Below, piece after piece: positions 25,712 to 34,522 of a stretch of DNA of 64,000 nucleotides. The stretch lies in the NCBI GenBank assembly GCA_963605745.1, contig CAVCWT010000009.1, forward strand, positions 16,339-80,338. Reading direction: 5' to 3'. Made by a program: the position numbers and the translations under genes. The DNA is from CAG-791 sp963605745 (GTDB lineage: Bacteria; Bacillota; Clostridia; Lachnospirales; Lachnospiraceae). Each line of letters begins with the position of its first letter. The stretch's first letter is position 1. The notes beneath the pieces were generated by a model. The model did not search any database, had not been told where the DNA came from, and was given only the letters and a program-made list of their open reading frames with translations.

Positions 25712-26836
25712 ATGAGCAACCTGCACACCCCTTTTCGCTATGATTTCGTCGGCAGCTTTCTGCGTCCTGAGGAATTAAAACAGGCACGCCGTGCATTCGA
25801 AACCGGCACGATTGACGCCGCAGCCTTAAAGGCCGTCGAGGACCGCTGCATTCTGGATCTGATCGGTAAACAAAAAAAAGCAGGCTATCACATCATCACC
25901 GACGGTGAATTCCGCCGTGCCACCTGGCACCTGGATTTTCTCTGGGGCTTTGACGGCATTGGACATGCACCTACCAAAACAGGACTCCCCTTCCATGATG
26001 AGGCAGCCATGGTCGACGATACCTTCCTGACAGGAAAGGTTGCCTACAAGGGAACACACCCGTTCCTTTCTCATTTTCAGTTCGTACAGGAGCAGGAGGA
26101 TGACAACACAGTAGCTAAACTCACCATCCCGGCTCCCGCACAGTTCCTCGAGCAGTTTGATATGCCCTTTGCAAAGGCCAATGTTGCGCAGTTTTATGAG
26201 AGTATCTCCGCACTCGAAGCCGATATCGTGAAGGCCTATCTGGACTTCATTGCAGATCTGTATGCCATCGGCTGCCGGAATCTCCAGCTCGATGACTGCT
26301 CCTGGGGGCTTCTCGTTGATCCTCGCCGCCATGACTTTTTCGGCACAGACGATGCCGGAATCGATGTCATCCGCGAGCGTTATCTGAATATCAACAATGC
26401 CGTTCTGGACAAGGCGCCGAAGGACATGATCATCAATACGCACGTTTGCCGCGGCAATTTCCATTCCACCTATGCCGCTACCGGCGGCTATGACGGCATC
26501 GCCCGTTACCTCTTCTCCCAGGAGCACGTCAATGCCTACTATCTGGAATATGATTCCGATCGCTCTGGCGGCTTTGCTCCCTTAAAGGAGATCACCGGCG
26601 ACAAAAAGGTTGTGCTGGGACTGATTACCACCAAATCCCCGGAGCTCGAGGACAAGGATAAAATCATTGCCCGCATCAAGGAGGCTGCCGGCTACATCGA
26701 TTTAGATCGTCTGTACCTCTCCCCTCAGTGCGGCTTTGCCTCCTGTGAGATTGGCAACAAGCTCACCGAAGAGGAACAGTGGGCAAAGCTCGCTCTGGTT
26801 AAGGAGATTGCAGAAGAAGTCTGGGGCAAGGACTGA
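25712..26836 (+). CDS. MetE-like (cobalamin-independent) methionine synthase II family protein
   Basis: A 374-residue, single-domain homologue of the MetE C-terminal barrel (YxjG/YxjH type), expected to transfer a methyl group to homocysteine or a similar thiol. N-terminal FRYDFVGSFLRPEELKQARR, then INTHVCRGNFHSTYAATGGYDGI (zinc His and Cys) and LSPQCGFASCEIGN (zinc Cys). The methyl donor of such short forms is not settled. GGAGG lies seven bases before ATG 25712. It is the only confident plus-strand protein gene in the window, with a LysR gene divergent from it. Confidence 0.9.
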   Translation: MSNLHTPFRYDFVGSFLRPEELKQARRAFETGTIDAAALKAVEDRCILDLIGKQKKAGYHIITDGEFRRATWHLDFLWGFDGIGHAPTKTGLPFHDEAAMVDDTFLTGKVAYKGTHPFLSHFQFVQEQEDDNTVAKLTIPAPAQFLEQFDMPFAKANVAQFYESISALEADIVKAYLDFIADLYAIGCRNLQLDDCSWGLLVDPRRHDFFGTDDAGIDVIRERYLNINNAVLDKAPKDMIINTHVCRGNFHSTYAATGGYDGIARYLFSQEHVNAYYLEYDSDRSGGFAPLKEITGDKKVVLGLITTKSPELEDKDKIIARIKEAAGYIDLDRLYLSPQCGFASCEIGNKLTEEEQWAKLALVKEIAEEVWGKD

Positions 26837-26886
26837 GCGGAACAACGGTAGTAACCTGTTACATATACTTTTATAAGAATAAAACA

Positions 26887-26924
26887 GAGCAGAGATTTGG
26901 GAACAATTTCCGAAATCTCTGCTC
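26887..26924 (+). terminator. Terminator of the MetE-like gene
   Basis: GAGCAGAGATTT (26887-26898) pairs with AAATCTCTGCTC (26913-26924), followed by ATTTATCATTT. It lies about 50 bases after the stop codon and could also work for leftward transcripts. Confidence 0.75.
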
Positions 26925-27025
26925 ATTTATCATTTACGCGCCTGGAAAATTCAGTGTTTCTGAGACATTTTTCTATCCCACCATTAAAACAGACTTCCGT
27001 CAATCATCATAGTGTCCTCGACAAA

Positions 27026-27280
27026 TCAGTCATCCACCTCGATCAGGTCGTGTTCCACACCCATTCCCGCATCCAACGCCTCTGCGCCGCGCTGAAGGTG
27101 TTTCATGTTGCTCTCTGAGTAAAACGGATCCTTTGAGACTTCGAAAGGGATCCGGCATTCATTTCCCAGTTTGACCAGATATAGGTTGATCGCTGTTGCA
27201 AGCGGAATGCCCAACTCCTTGCAGGCTCTGGTGGCTCTTTCCTTTACGTCATCCTCTACCCGAAGACTAATCTGTGTCAT
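27026..27280 (-). CDS. RelB/DinJ family antitoxin, apparently without toxin partner
   Basis: An 84-residue protein. MTQISLRVEDDVKERATRACKELGIPLATAINLYL is a ribbon-helix-helix DNA-binding domain of RelB/DinJ type; the remainder (VSKDPFYSESNMKHLQR) would wrap a toxin. The region downstream on the same strand (26940-27025) is too short for a RelE/YafQ toxin and has no open frame. It lies about 95 bases from the distal end of the CRISPR array. It may be an orphan, an inactive remnant or a regulator acting in trans. Confidence 0.8.
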   Translation of the reverse strand: MTQISLRVEDDVKERATRACKELGIPLATAINLYLVKLGNECRIPFEVSKDPFYSESNMKHLQRGAEALDAGMGVEHDLIEVDD

Positions 27281-27374
27281 AATCTATCACCTCCACATGT
27301 ATAGAATAACTTTGTCTCCGATTGCAACCAGTTTGCTCTACATTTACTACATGCGGAACATAGAATGACCTCCA

Positions 27375-30300
27375 CTGCCGGGCTCATAAGGCTTGTAAAG
27401 GCTCTCAAACCTGATAACGGCAAGTTCCTGCACAACGAGTGTTTGGTACCCTTCTGAACTTACAAGGCTCTCAAACTTGGATGCTACTCTCGATGCTGTC
27501 TCAGCCGTTTGGTACCCTTCTGAACTTACAAGGCTCTCAAACAAGCATCTGGTAGCAAACGTGTGTCTAAAAGTTTGGTACCCTTCTGAACTTACAAGGC
27601 TCTCAAACTTGGATGCTACTCTCGATGCTGTCTCAGCCGTTTGGTACCCTTCTGAACTTACAAGGCTCTCAAACAAGCATCTGGTAGCAAACGTGTGTCT
27701 AAAAGTTTGGTACCCTTCTGAACTTACAAGGCTCTCAAACTTGGATGCTACTCTCGATGCTGTCTCAGCCGTTTGGTACCCTTCTGAACTTACAAGGCTC
27801 TCAAACGCTCCAACGTGGGCGAGATCCGGACGGACAGTTTGGTACCCTTCTGAACTTACAAGGCTCTCAAACCTATCGGGTTTGGTGCACTCGATGAGCG
27901 CCGTTTGGTACCCTTCTGAACTTACAAGGCTCTCAAACTCATGCCGATCGCACGGAAAAATGACGAGAGTTTGGTACCCTTCTGAACTTACAAGGCTCTC
28001 AAACTGAACAATAAACATAAACATTGTCTGAATTGTTTGGTACCCTTCTGAACTTACAAGGCTCTCAAACACCTCATGAGAGCGAGTGCCATTGACGGCC
28101 GTTTGGTACCCTTCTGAACTTACAAGGCTCTCAAACGCATACCAATCAATGCTGAAGTGTGGAGCGGTTTGGTACCCTTCTGAACTTACAAGGCTCTCAA
28201 ACTAACTCATCGATGAGACTAAACGCCGTCTGGTTTGGTACCCTTCTGAACTTACAAGGCTCTCAAACAGATATGTCTTGCTTTCGCATCGACTGCCGGT
28301 TTGGTACCCTTCTGAACTTACAAGGCTCTCAAACTGGTACTGTGCTTCATGAGGTTGGAGAGTTGTTTGGTACCCTTCTGAACTTACAAGGCTCTCAAAC
28401 GCATCCTGCACCGCATCATTCAGTTCTTCCGTTTGGTACCCTTCTGAACTTACAAGGCTCTCAAACGCTCAGTGCTGGGCGGCCAGACTGGTTCAGTTTG
28501 GTACCCTTCTGAACTTACAAGGCTCTCAAACCAAGATGCCTTGGAAGCGGAAAGGAAGGATGTTTGGTACCCTTCTGAACTTACAAGGCTCTCAAACGCT
28601 CTGAGTGTCTCCGATGGTAGCCTTGATGTTTGGTACCCTTCTGAACTTACAAGGCTCTCAAACTTGTTCAGCGTTTTCCTGATCTGGGTGTAGGTTTGGT
28701 ACCCTTCTGAACTTACAAGGCTCTCAAACTCTACTGTGCTGCATTCATGGGCGCTTTGTGTTTGGTACCCTTCTGAACTTACAAGGCTCTCAAACCTGGG
28801 TGTTGGTTACAGATGTTACACATATGTTTGGTACCCTTCTGAACTTACAAGGCTCTCAAACGGTTTAGCACGCCATTGCCAACGGCGATGTGTTTGGTAC
28901 CCTTCTGAACTTACAAGGCTCTCAAACCAGCGCCTTTTTGATTGCATCGAGCGTCTGTTTGGTACCCTTCTGAACTTACAAGGCTCTCAAACTACTGGCA
29001 GTTGTGCTCCCAGATCTCCAAGGTTTGGTACCCTTCTGAACTTACAAGGCTCTCAAACGAAATGCCTGGACTCGCTCTGCAACCAGAGGTTTGGTACCCT
29101 TCTGAACTTACAAGGCTCTCAAACCCTTGACTGTCCGTTTCTGATACTCGCGAGGTTTGGTACCCTTCTGAACTTACAAGGCTCTCAAACATGCGCGCCT
29201 CATTTCTTCAGATACTGCAGGTTTGGTACCCTTCTGAACTTACAAGGCTCTCAAACCCGGTGCTTTCCCTTGCCGAACATATCTGTGTTTGGTACCCTTC
29301 TGAACTTACAAGGCTCTCAAACCCGCTCTCGTCTAGAACAGGCACTACAGATGTTTGGTACCCTTCTGAACTTACAAGGCTCTCAAACGGCAAGAGCGGC
29401 GAGTTCGCTGAGAAGTATGTTTGGTACCCTTCTGAACTTACAAGGCTCTCAAACGCTCATGACGGCTGATAGTATACGTTCACGGTTTGGTACCCTTCTG
29501 AACTTACAAGGCTCTCAAACTGCAGCATTGGCGGCCTGCCCGATAACATGGTTTGGTACCCTTCTGAACTTACAAGGCTCTCAAACGGTAAGGACAAGGT
29601 GCAGACTACTCCTGCGGTTTGGTACCCTTCTGAACTTACAAGGCTCTCAAACATCTCGTCCACGCGGCGCTCCATCACAGCAGTTTGGTACCCTTCTGAA
29701 CTTACAAGGCTCTCAAACCGGGATTCGTGTCAACTCGGCGTGTCAACTGTTTGGTACCCTTCTGAACTTACAAGGCTCTCAAACGCGTGGGGAGAGATGC
29801 CACCACAGGATCAGTTTGGTACCCTTCTGAACTTACAAGGCTCTCAAACAGCAACTCGTTTTCCGTGTCGTTCATTTCCGTTTGGTACCCTTCTGAACTT
29901 ACAAGGCTCTCAAACAGGTGAGCGGGCTTCATCATTTCCAGCCACGTTTGGTACCCTTCTGAACTTACAAGGCTCTCAAACTGGAGTCCGCTGTATCCTT
30001 CCACGGCTCGGGTTTGGTACCCTTCTGAACTTACAAGGCTCTCAAACGGCCTTCTGGGTGGTGTTGCTCTGTGTACTGTTTGGTACCCTTCTGAACTTAC
30101 AAGGCTCTCAAACGGCAGGCCCAGGGGGTGACGAAAAAGTCTGGTTTGGTACCCTTCTGAACTTACAAGGCTCTCAAACATCAGCTTACGGACGTCTGCC
30201 ACCAGCTTGGTTTGGTACCCTTCTGAACTTACAAGGCTCTCAAACCTTGTTCCTTCCAGCTCTATCCCGTATGCTGTTTGGTACCCTTCTGAACTTACAA

Positions 30301-32617
30301 GGCTCTCAAACTACGATCCTCCGGCCAGAGGCATTCCCAGAGTTTGGTACCCTTCTGAACTTACAAGGCTCTCAAACCAGCGCATTGGTGATTGCAGCGA
30401 GAGTCGTGTTTGGTACCCTTCTGAACTTACAAGGCTCTCAAACTCTTGCTGCGCCCGTACTATGCTTATCTGAGTTTGGTACCCTTCTGAACTTACAAGG
30501 CTCTCAAACCTTGTCCAGTCAATGTGAACATCGGATCATGTTTGGTACCCTTCTGAACTTACAAGGCTCTCAAACCGGGTCGATTCGTTTCGTATTCGCA
30601 TCTTTGTTTGGTACCCTTCTGAACTTACAAGGCTCTCAAACGAGGATTCAGGAGCCTTTGCAGACTCCTGCGTTTGGTACCCTTCTGAACTTACAAGGCT
30701 CTCAAACAGAAAGGACACAAGCATGACACAAGATGAAGTTTGGTACCCTTCTGAACTTACAAGGCTCTCAAACCATCGCTTGGCGGCGATGACGAGTCCA
30801 TTGTTTGGTACCCTTCTGAACTTACAAGGCTCTCAAACTACAAGGCTCCCTGTCAGCNNNNNNNNNNNNNNNNNNNNNNNNNNNNNNNNNNNNNNNNNNN
30901 NNNNNNNNNNNNNNNNNNNNNNNNNNNNNNNNNNNNNNNNNNNNNNNNNNNNNNNNNNNNNNNNNNNNNNNNNNNNNNNNNNNNNNNNNNNNNNNNNNNN
31001 NNNNNNNNNNNNNNNNNNNNNNNNNNNNNNNNNNNNNNNNNNNNNNNNNNNNNNNNNNNNNNNNNNNNNNNNNNNNNNNNNNNNNNNNNNNNNNNNNNNN
31101 NNNNNNNNNNNNNNNNNNNNNNNNNNNNNNNNNNNNNNNNNNNNNNNNNNNNNNNNNNNNNNNNNNNNNNNNNNNNNNNNNNNNNNNNNNNNNNNNNNNN
31201 NNNNNNNNNNNNNNNNNNNNNNNNNNNNNNNNNNNNNNNNNNNNNNNNNNNNNNNNNNNNNNNNNNNNNNNNNNNNNNNNNNNNNNNNNNNNNNNNNNNN
31301 NNNNNNNNNNNNNNNNNNNNNNNNNNNNNNNNNNNNNNNNNNNNNNNNNNNNNNNNNNNNNNNNNNNNNNNNNNNNTGATCTTGGTCTGGATGTCGTTTG
31401 GTACCCTTCTGAACTTACAAGGCTCTCAAACTCTACAATTACGCCAACCACTTCTACCATAGTTTGGTACCCTTCTGAACTTACAAGGCTCTCAAACAAA
31501 GCACTCGGCCGAGATGACGAAATATGCGTTTGGTACCCTTCTGAACTTACAAGGCTCTCAAACCAAACGAGGCCGTCCTCGCTTCTGGCTCTTGTTTGGT
31601 ACCCTTCTGAACTTACAAGGCTCTCAAACCCGCCGATCCGACCTGTCATGGATAACGCCGTTTGGTACCCTTCTGAACTTACAAGGCTCTCAAACCGATC
31701 TCTTGGCCTGCTCGTTACAGATCAGGTTTGGTACCCTTCTGAACTTACAAGGCTCTCAAACGGGGATCTACGACAAGCCGCTCCCGGAAAAGTTTGGTAC
31801 CCTTCTGAACTTACAAGGCTCTCAAACTGCCCTCATTGCATTATGAATTGCCTGTTCGTTTGGTACCCTTCTGAACTTACAAGGCTCTCAAACGCAATAC
31901 CCTGTCATATCGAATGATCTCTCGTTTGGTACCCTTCTGAACTTACAAGGCTCTCAAACGCCGCCTCCATACGTTGTCGCGTTGCTACCGTTTGGTACCC
32001 TTCTGAACTTACAAGGCTCTCAAACTAGGTGGTTGTCTTTTCTGCGCCAGCCGTAGTTTGGTACCCTTCTGAACTTACAAGGCTCTCAAACATGGCCTTA
32101 CAAGCGCTCTTAAAAAACCCCGTTTGGTACCCTTCTGAACTTACAAGGCTCTCAAACCGTTGTGCTCATTCGGTCACGCTCTCCGGGTTTGGTACCCTTC
32201 TGAACTTACAAGGCTCTCAAACACGCTTCAAAATCAATCGGCGTTAAATAATGTTTGGTACCCTTCTGAACTTACAAGGCTCTCAAACATGTCCGTCCGG
32301 ATCTCGCCCACATTAGAGGTTTGGTACCCTTCTGAACTTACAAGGCTCTCAAACTTTCTGTTATTATTGTGGTTTTTTCCGCTGTTTGGTACCCTTCTGA
32401 ACTTACAAGGCTCTCAAACCATCCAGATTGACGATCCCCCAATCCAGCAGTTTGGTACCCTTCTGAACTTACAAGGCTCTCAAACCGGACTCCTTGATCT
32501 CTGCCAGTGTGCAGTGTTTGGTACCCTTCTGAACTTACAAGGCTCTCAAACCGTGACGATCGTCCCCGGGAACGCGTTGAGGTTTGGTACCCTTCTGAAC
32601 TTACAAGGCTCTCAAAC
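27375..32617 (-). CRISPR. Type II-A CRISPR array, about 80 repeats
   Basis: The 36-bp repeat reads GTTTGGTACC... ...GGCTCTCAAAC on the plus strand (for example 27441-27476). In transcription sense it starts GTTTGAGAGCC, as type II-A repeats do. Spacers are 29-30 bp (period 66). I count 53 repeats left of the N-run (first at 27375, last at 30803) and 19 right of it (31396 to 32582). The 593-bp distance across the gap would hold eight more. The repeat at 27375-27410 is degenerate in its left half, marking the leader-distal end. Seventy complete spacers are readable; three are identical (27477, 27609, 27741) and two others are identical (27543, 27675). Confidence 0.98.
30858..31376. other. Run of N (519 bases) inside the CRISPR array
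   Basis: No sequence is given. The repeats on both sides are 593 bases apart, close to nine 66-bp units, so the gap length seems realistic. Confidence 0.95.
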
Positions 32618-32667
32618 CTCAAATCGAGGTTCTCGCCGAGCCTATATGCACTGGCATGCACCGAAAA
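32618..32667 (-). promoter_or_regulatory. CRISPR leader end with ATTTGAG anchor
   Basis: Only 50 bases separate the csn2 stop from the first repeat. In transcription sense they end CGATTTGAG directly before GTTTGAGAGCC. ATTTGAG at this position is the known leader-anchoring sequence used for polarized spacer integration in type II-A systems. I see no convincing promoter inside these 50 bases, so array transcription may start within csn2 or come from the cas operon. Confidence 0.75.
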
Positions 32668-33339
32668 TCAGAAGGATATAACACAGCAATCGCTATCTAT
32701 AACCGTATATTTTTCCCCTTCCAATGCCTGGCCTTGCTGTGATTCTATCAAAACTATTGACACCTTCTGGTAGGACGCTTCACGGTATAGCAACTGCAAT
32801 TCGTCTGGAGACAATATAGCATGTAACCCCCAAAAGAACACTACCCTAATTCCGCATAAACTCCCTAATATCTTGACATACTCCACCACTCGTTCCAAAA
32901 ATGTCTCCGTTTCAACATCCAACCGCACATCCAGCCATTTCAGCAAATCTGCATTTTCAAACTCTTCGTTGTATGAAAGTGAATAGGAGGAAGATTCTGA
33001 TATCAACTCCAGATATTGGAACAACCGCCCTCTTGTCTTTATAAACTCCTCATAGTGTATATCCTGCGCAATATCCGTCAGGTAATGCAATAGTTTTGAT
33101 TTAATTCGCTTCCCATTCAGATCCAATGACCACGGGTCAATCACAAGGTCTGACACTTTTTCCATCGGTAGAATGTCATTGGAATCAGATAAAATCCACT
33201 CTGATTCCCCATTCGATACTGCACAACGCAGTTCCTGAATCAGTCCAGATAAAACAGTTGGGCTTTCCACCACTAACACCCCGACATTATTCTCCGGTAA
33301 ATCCAGTTCGATTCCGATTTTCGTATTTACCAGCTTCAT
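32668..33339 (-). CDS. csn2: CRISPR-associated protein Csn2 (short type)
   Basis: A 223-residue protein. Csn2 forms a ring that binds free DNA ends during spacer acquisition and defines subtype II-A. Seen here: N-terminal MKLVNTKIGIELDLPENNVGVLVVESP, DPWSLDLNGKRIKSKLLHYL, and C-terminal VVFFWGLHAILSPDEL and VSIVLIES, in line with the family. The identification rests mainly on size, position and these loosely conserved segments. The start overlaps the cas2 stop as ATGA, and the array begins 50 bp after its stop. Confidence 0.88.
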   Translation of the reverse strand: MKLVNTKIGIELDLPENNVGVLVVESPTVLSGLIQELRCAVSNGESEWILSDSNDILPMEKVSDLVIDPWSLDLNGKRIKSKLLHYLTDIAQDIHYEEFIKTRGRLFQYLELISESSSYSLSYNEEFENADLLKWLDVRLDVETETFLERVVEYVKILGSLCGIRVVFFWGLHAILSPDELQLLYREASYQKVSIVLIESQQGQALEGEKYTVIDSDCCVISF

Positions 33340-33656
33340 AGAACCACCAGACGCTCATCTGTATTTAAGATTTCCGATTCACTGCTACCAACAATGTACT
33401 CCATTTTCCCGTATTGTTTCTCCGTCACCTTCAAAACCTGTACCAGGCCTTCCGGCGGCTTATTCTTCTTGACATTTTCAATAATGGCATCGGCCATGGT
33501 CGTATTTTGCGCAATTTTCGTATAGACAGATTCCTGAAGCATCAGAAAACCAGCCTTAATCAGAAATCTGCGAAATTTTGCATATTCTCTTCGTCCCGCC
33601 GGCGTGACAATCGGCAGATCAAACATTACCAGGACGCGCATATATCGATAGTTCAT
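33336..33656 (-). CDS. cas2: CRISPR-associated endoribonuclease Cas2
   Basis: A 106-residue protein that bridges Cas1 dimers in the integration complex. YMRVLVMFDLPIVTPAGRREYAKFRRFLIKAGF carries the conserved FDLP Asp and ferredoxin-like fold; the end is LNTDERLVVL. The start overlapping the cas1 stop (ATGA) is used; ATG at 33641 (MRVLVMF) is a common family start and also possible. Both ends overlap neighbours, so csn2, cas2 and cas1 are one translational unit. Confidence 0.95.
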   Translation of the reverse strand: MNYRYMRVLVMFDLPIVTPAGRREYAKFRRFLIKAGFLMLQESVYTKIAQNTTMADAIIENVKKNKPPEGLVQVLKVTEKQYGKMEYIVGSSESEILNTDERLVVL

Positions 33657-34522
33657 TCCAATGTGTAAAAGCGGATCAACGAAACGTCTTTCTCCTCAAT
33701 GGCATCGAAGATACTTCTGGTATAGATTTTAATCGCATTCGNNNNNNNNNNNNNNNNNNNNNNNNNNNNNNNNNNNNNNNNNNNNNNNNNNNNNNNNNNN
33801 NNNNNNNNNNNNNNNNNNNNNNNNNNNNNNNNNNNNNNNNNNNNNNNNNNNNNNNNNNNNNNNNNNNNNNNNNNNNNNNNNNNNNNNNNNNNNNNNNNNN
33901 NNNNNNNNNNNNNNNNNNNNNNNNNNNNNNNNNNNNNNNNNNNNNNNNNNNNNNNNNNNNNNNNNNNNNNNNNNNNNNNNNNNNNNNNNNNNNNNNNNNN
34001 NNNNNNNNNNNNNNNNNNNNNNNNNNNNNNNNNNNNNNNNNNNNNNNNNNNNNNNNNNNNNNNNNNNNNNNNNNNNNNNNNNNNNNNNNNNNNNNNNNNN
34101 NNNNNNNNNNNNNNNNNNNNNNNNNNNNNNNNNNNNNNNNNNNNNNNNNNNNNNNNNNNNNNNNNNNNNNNNNNNNNNNNNNNNNNNNNNNNNNNNNNNN
34201 NNNNNNNNNNNNNNNNNNNNNNNNNNNNNNNNNNNNNNNNNNNNNNNNNNNNNNNNNNNNNNNNNNNNNNNNNNNNNNNNNNNNNNNNNNNNNNNNNNNN
34301 NNNNNNNNNNTTGCGCTTTTCATCGCAGAAAATCACCTTAATCTTGTGATTGACCAATTCCTGCAACAGTGCCGCTGTCAACGAAACAGCTGTTGATTCC
34401 ACCATCAGCGTATGAATCTCACTAAGATGAATCTTGGTCACCGTGTCCCTGCGAATCACCAGAAATCCCATTTGATAGTCCAACTTCGCACTGCTGGAAA
34501 TAACAACCGTCCGCCAGCTCAT
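33653..34522 (-). CDS. cas1: CRISPR-associated integrase Cas1 (centre masked by N)
   Basis: The visible N-terminus MSWRTVVISSSAKLDYQMGFLVIRR, IHTLMVESTAVSLTAALLQELVNHKIKVIFCDEKR and the C-terminus DAIEEKDVSLIRFYTLE fit type II Cas1. N covers 33742-34310, so the catalytic Glu/His/Asp residues cannot be checked. Counting N as bases, the frame stays open for 289 residues, the usual length, which implies the gap size is right. It overlaps cas9 and cas2 by ATGA. Confidence 0.93.
   Translation of the reverse strand: MSWRTVVISSSAKLDYQMGFLVIRRDTVTKIHLSEIHTLMVESTAVSLTAALLQELVNHKIKVIFCDEKRXXXXXXXXXXXXXXXXXXXXXXXXXXXXXXXXXXXXXXXXXXXXXXXXXXXXXXXXXXXXXXXXXXXXXXXXXXXXXXXXXXXXXXXXXXXXXXXXXXXXXXXXXXXXXXXXXXXXXXXXXXXXXXXXXXXXXXXXXXXXXXXXXXXXXXXXXXXXXXXXXXXXXXXXXXXXXXXXXXXXXXXXXXXXXXXNAIKIYTRSIFDAIEEKDVSLIRFYTLE
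33742..34310. other. Run of N (569 bases) inside cas1
   Basis: No sequence is given. The reading frame on both sides is kept. Confidence 0.95.

Noticed and set aside
26930..27025. Search for a toxin partner of the RelB-like gene
   Set aside because: Only about 95 bases on the downstream side and no open frame of toxin size; upstream lies the array.
27347..32681. Long open frames on both strands encoding repeated peptides such as VWYPSELTRLSN or FESLVSSEGYQT
   Set aside because: They are translations of the CRISPR repeat, which lacks stops in some frames; the spacing follows the 66-bp repeat-spacer unit.
32668..33339. Csn2 slot holding Cas4 (type II-B) or nothing (II-C)
   Set aside because: The fourth gene is present and lacks Cas4 Cys clusters; size and position fit Csn2, and Cas9 is of the II-A size.
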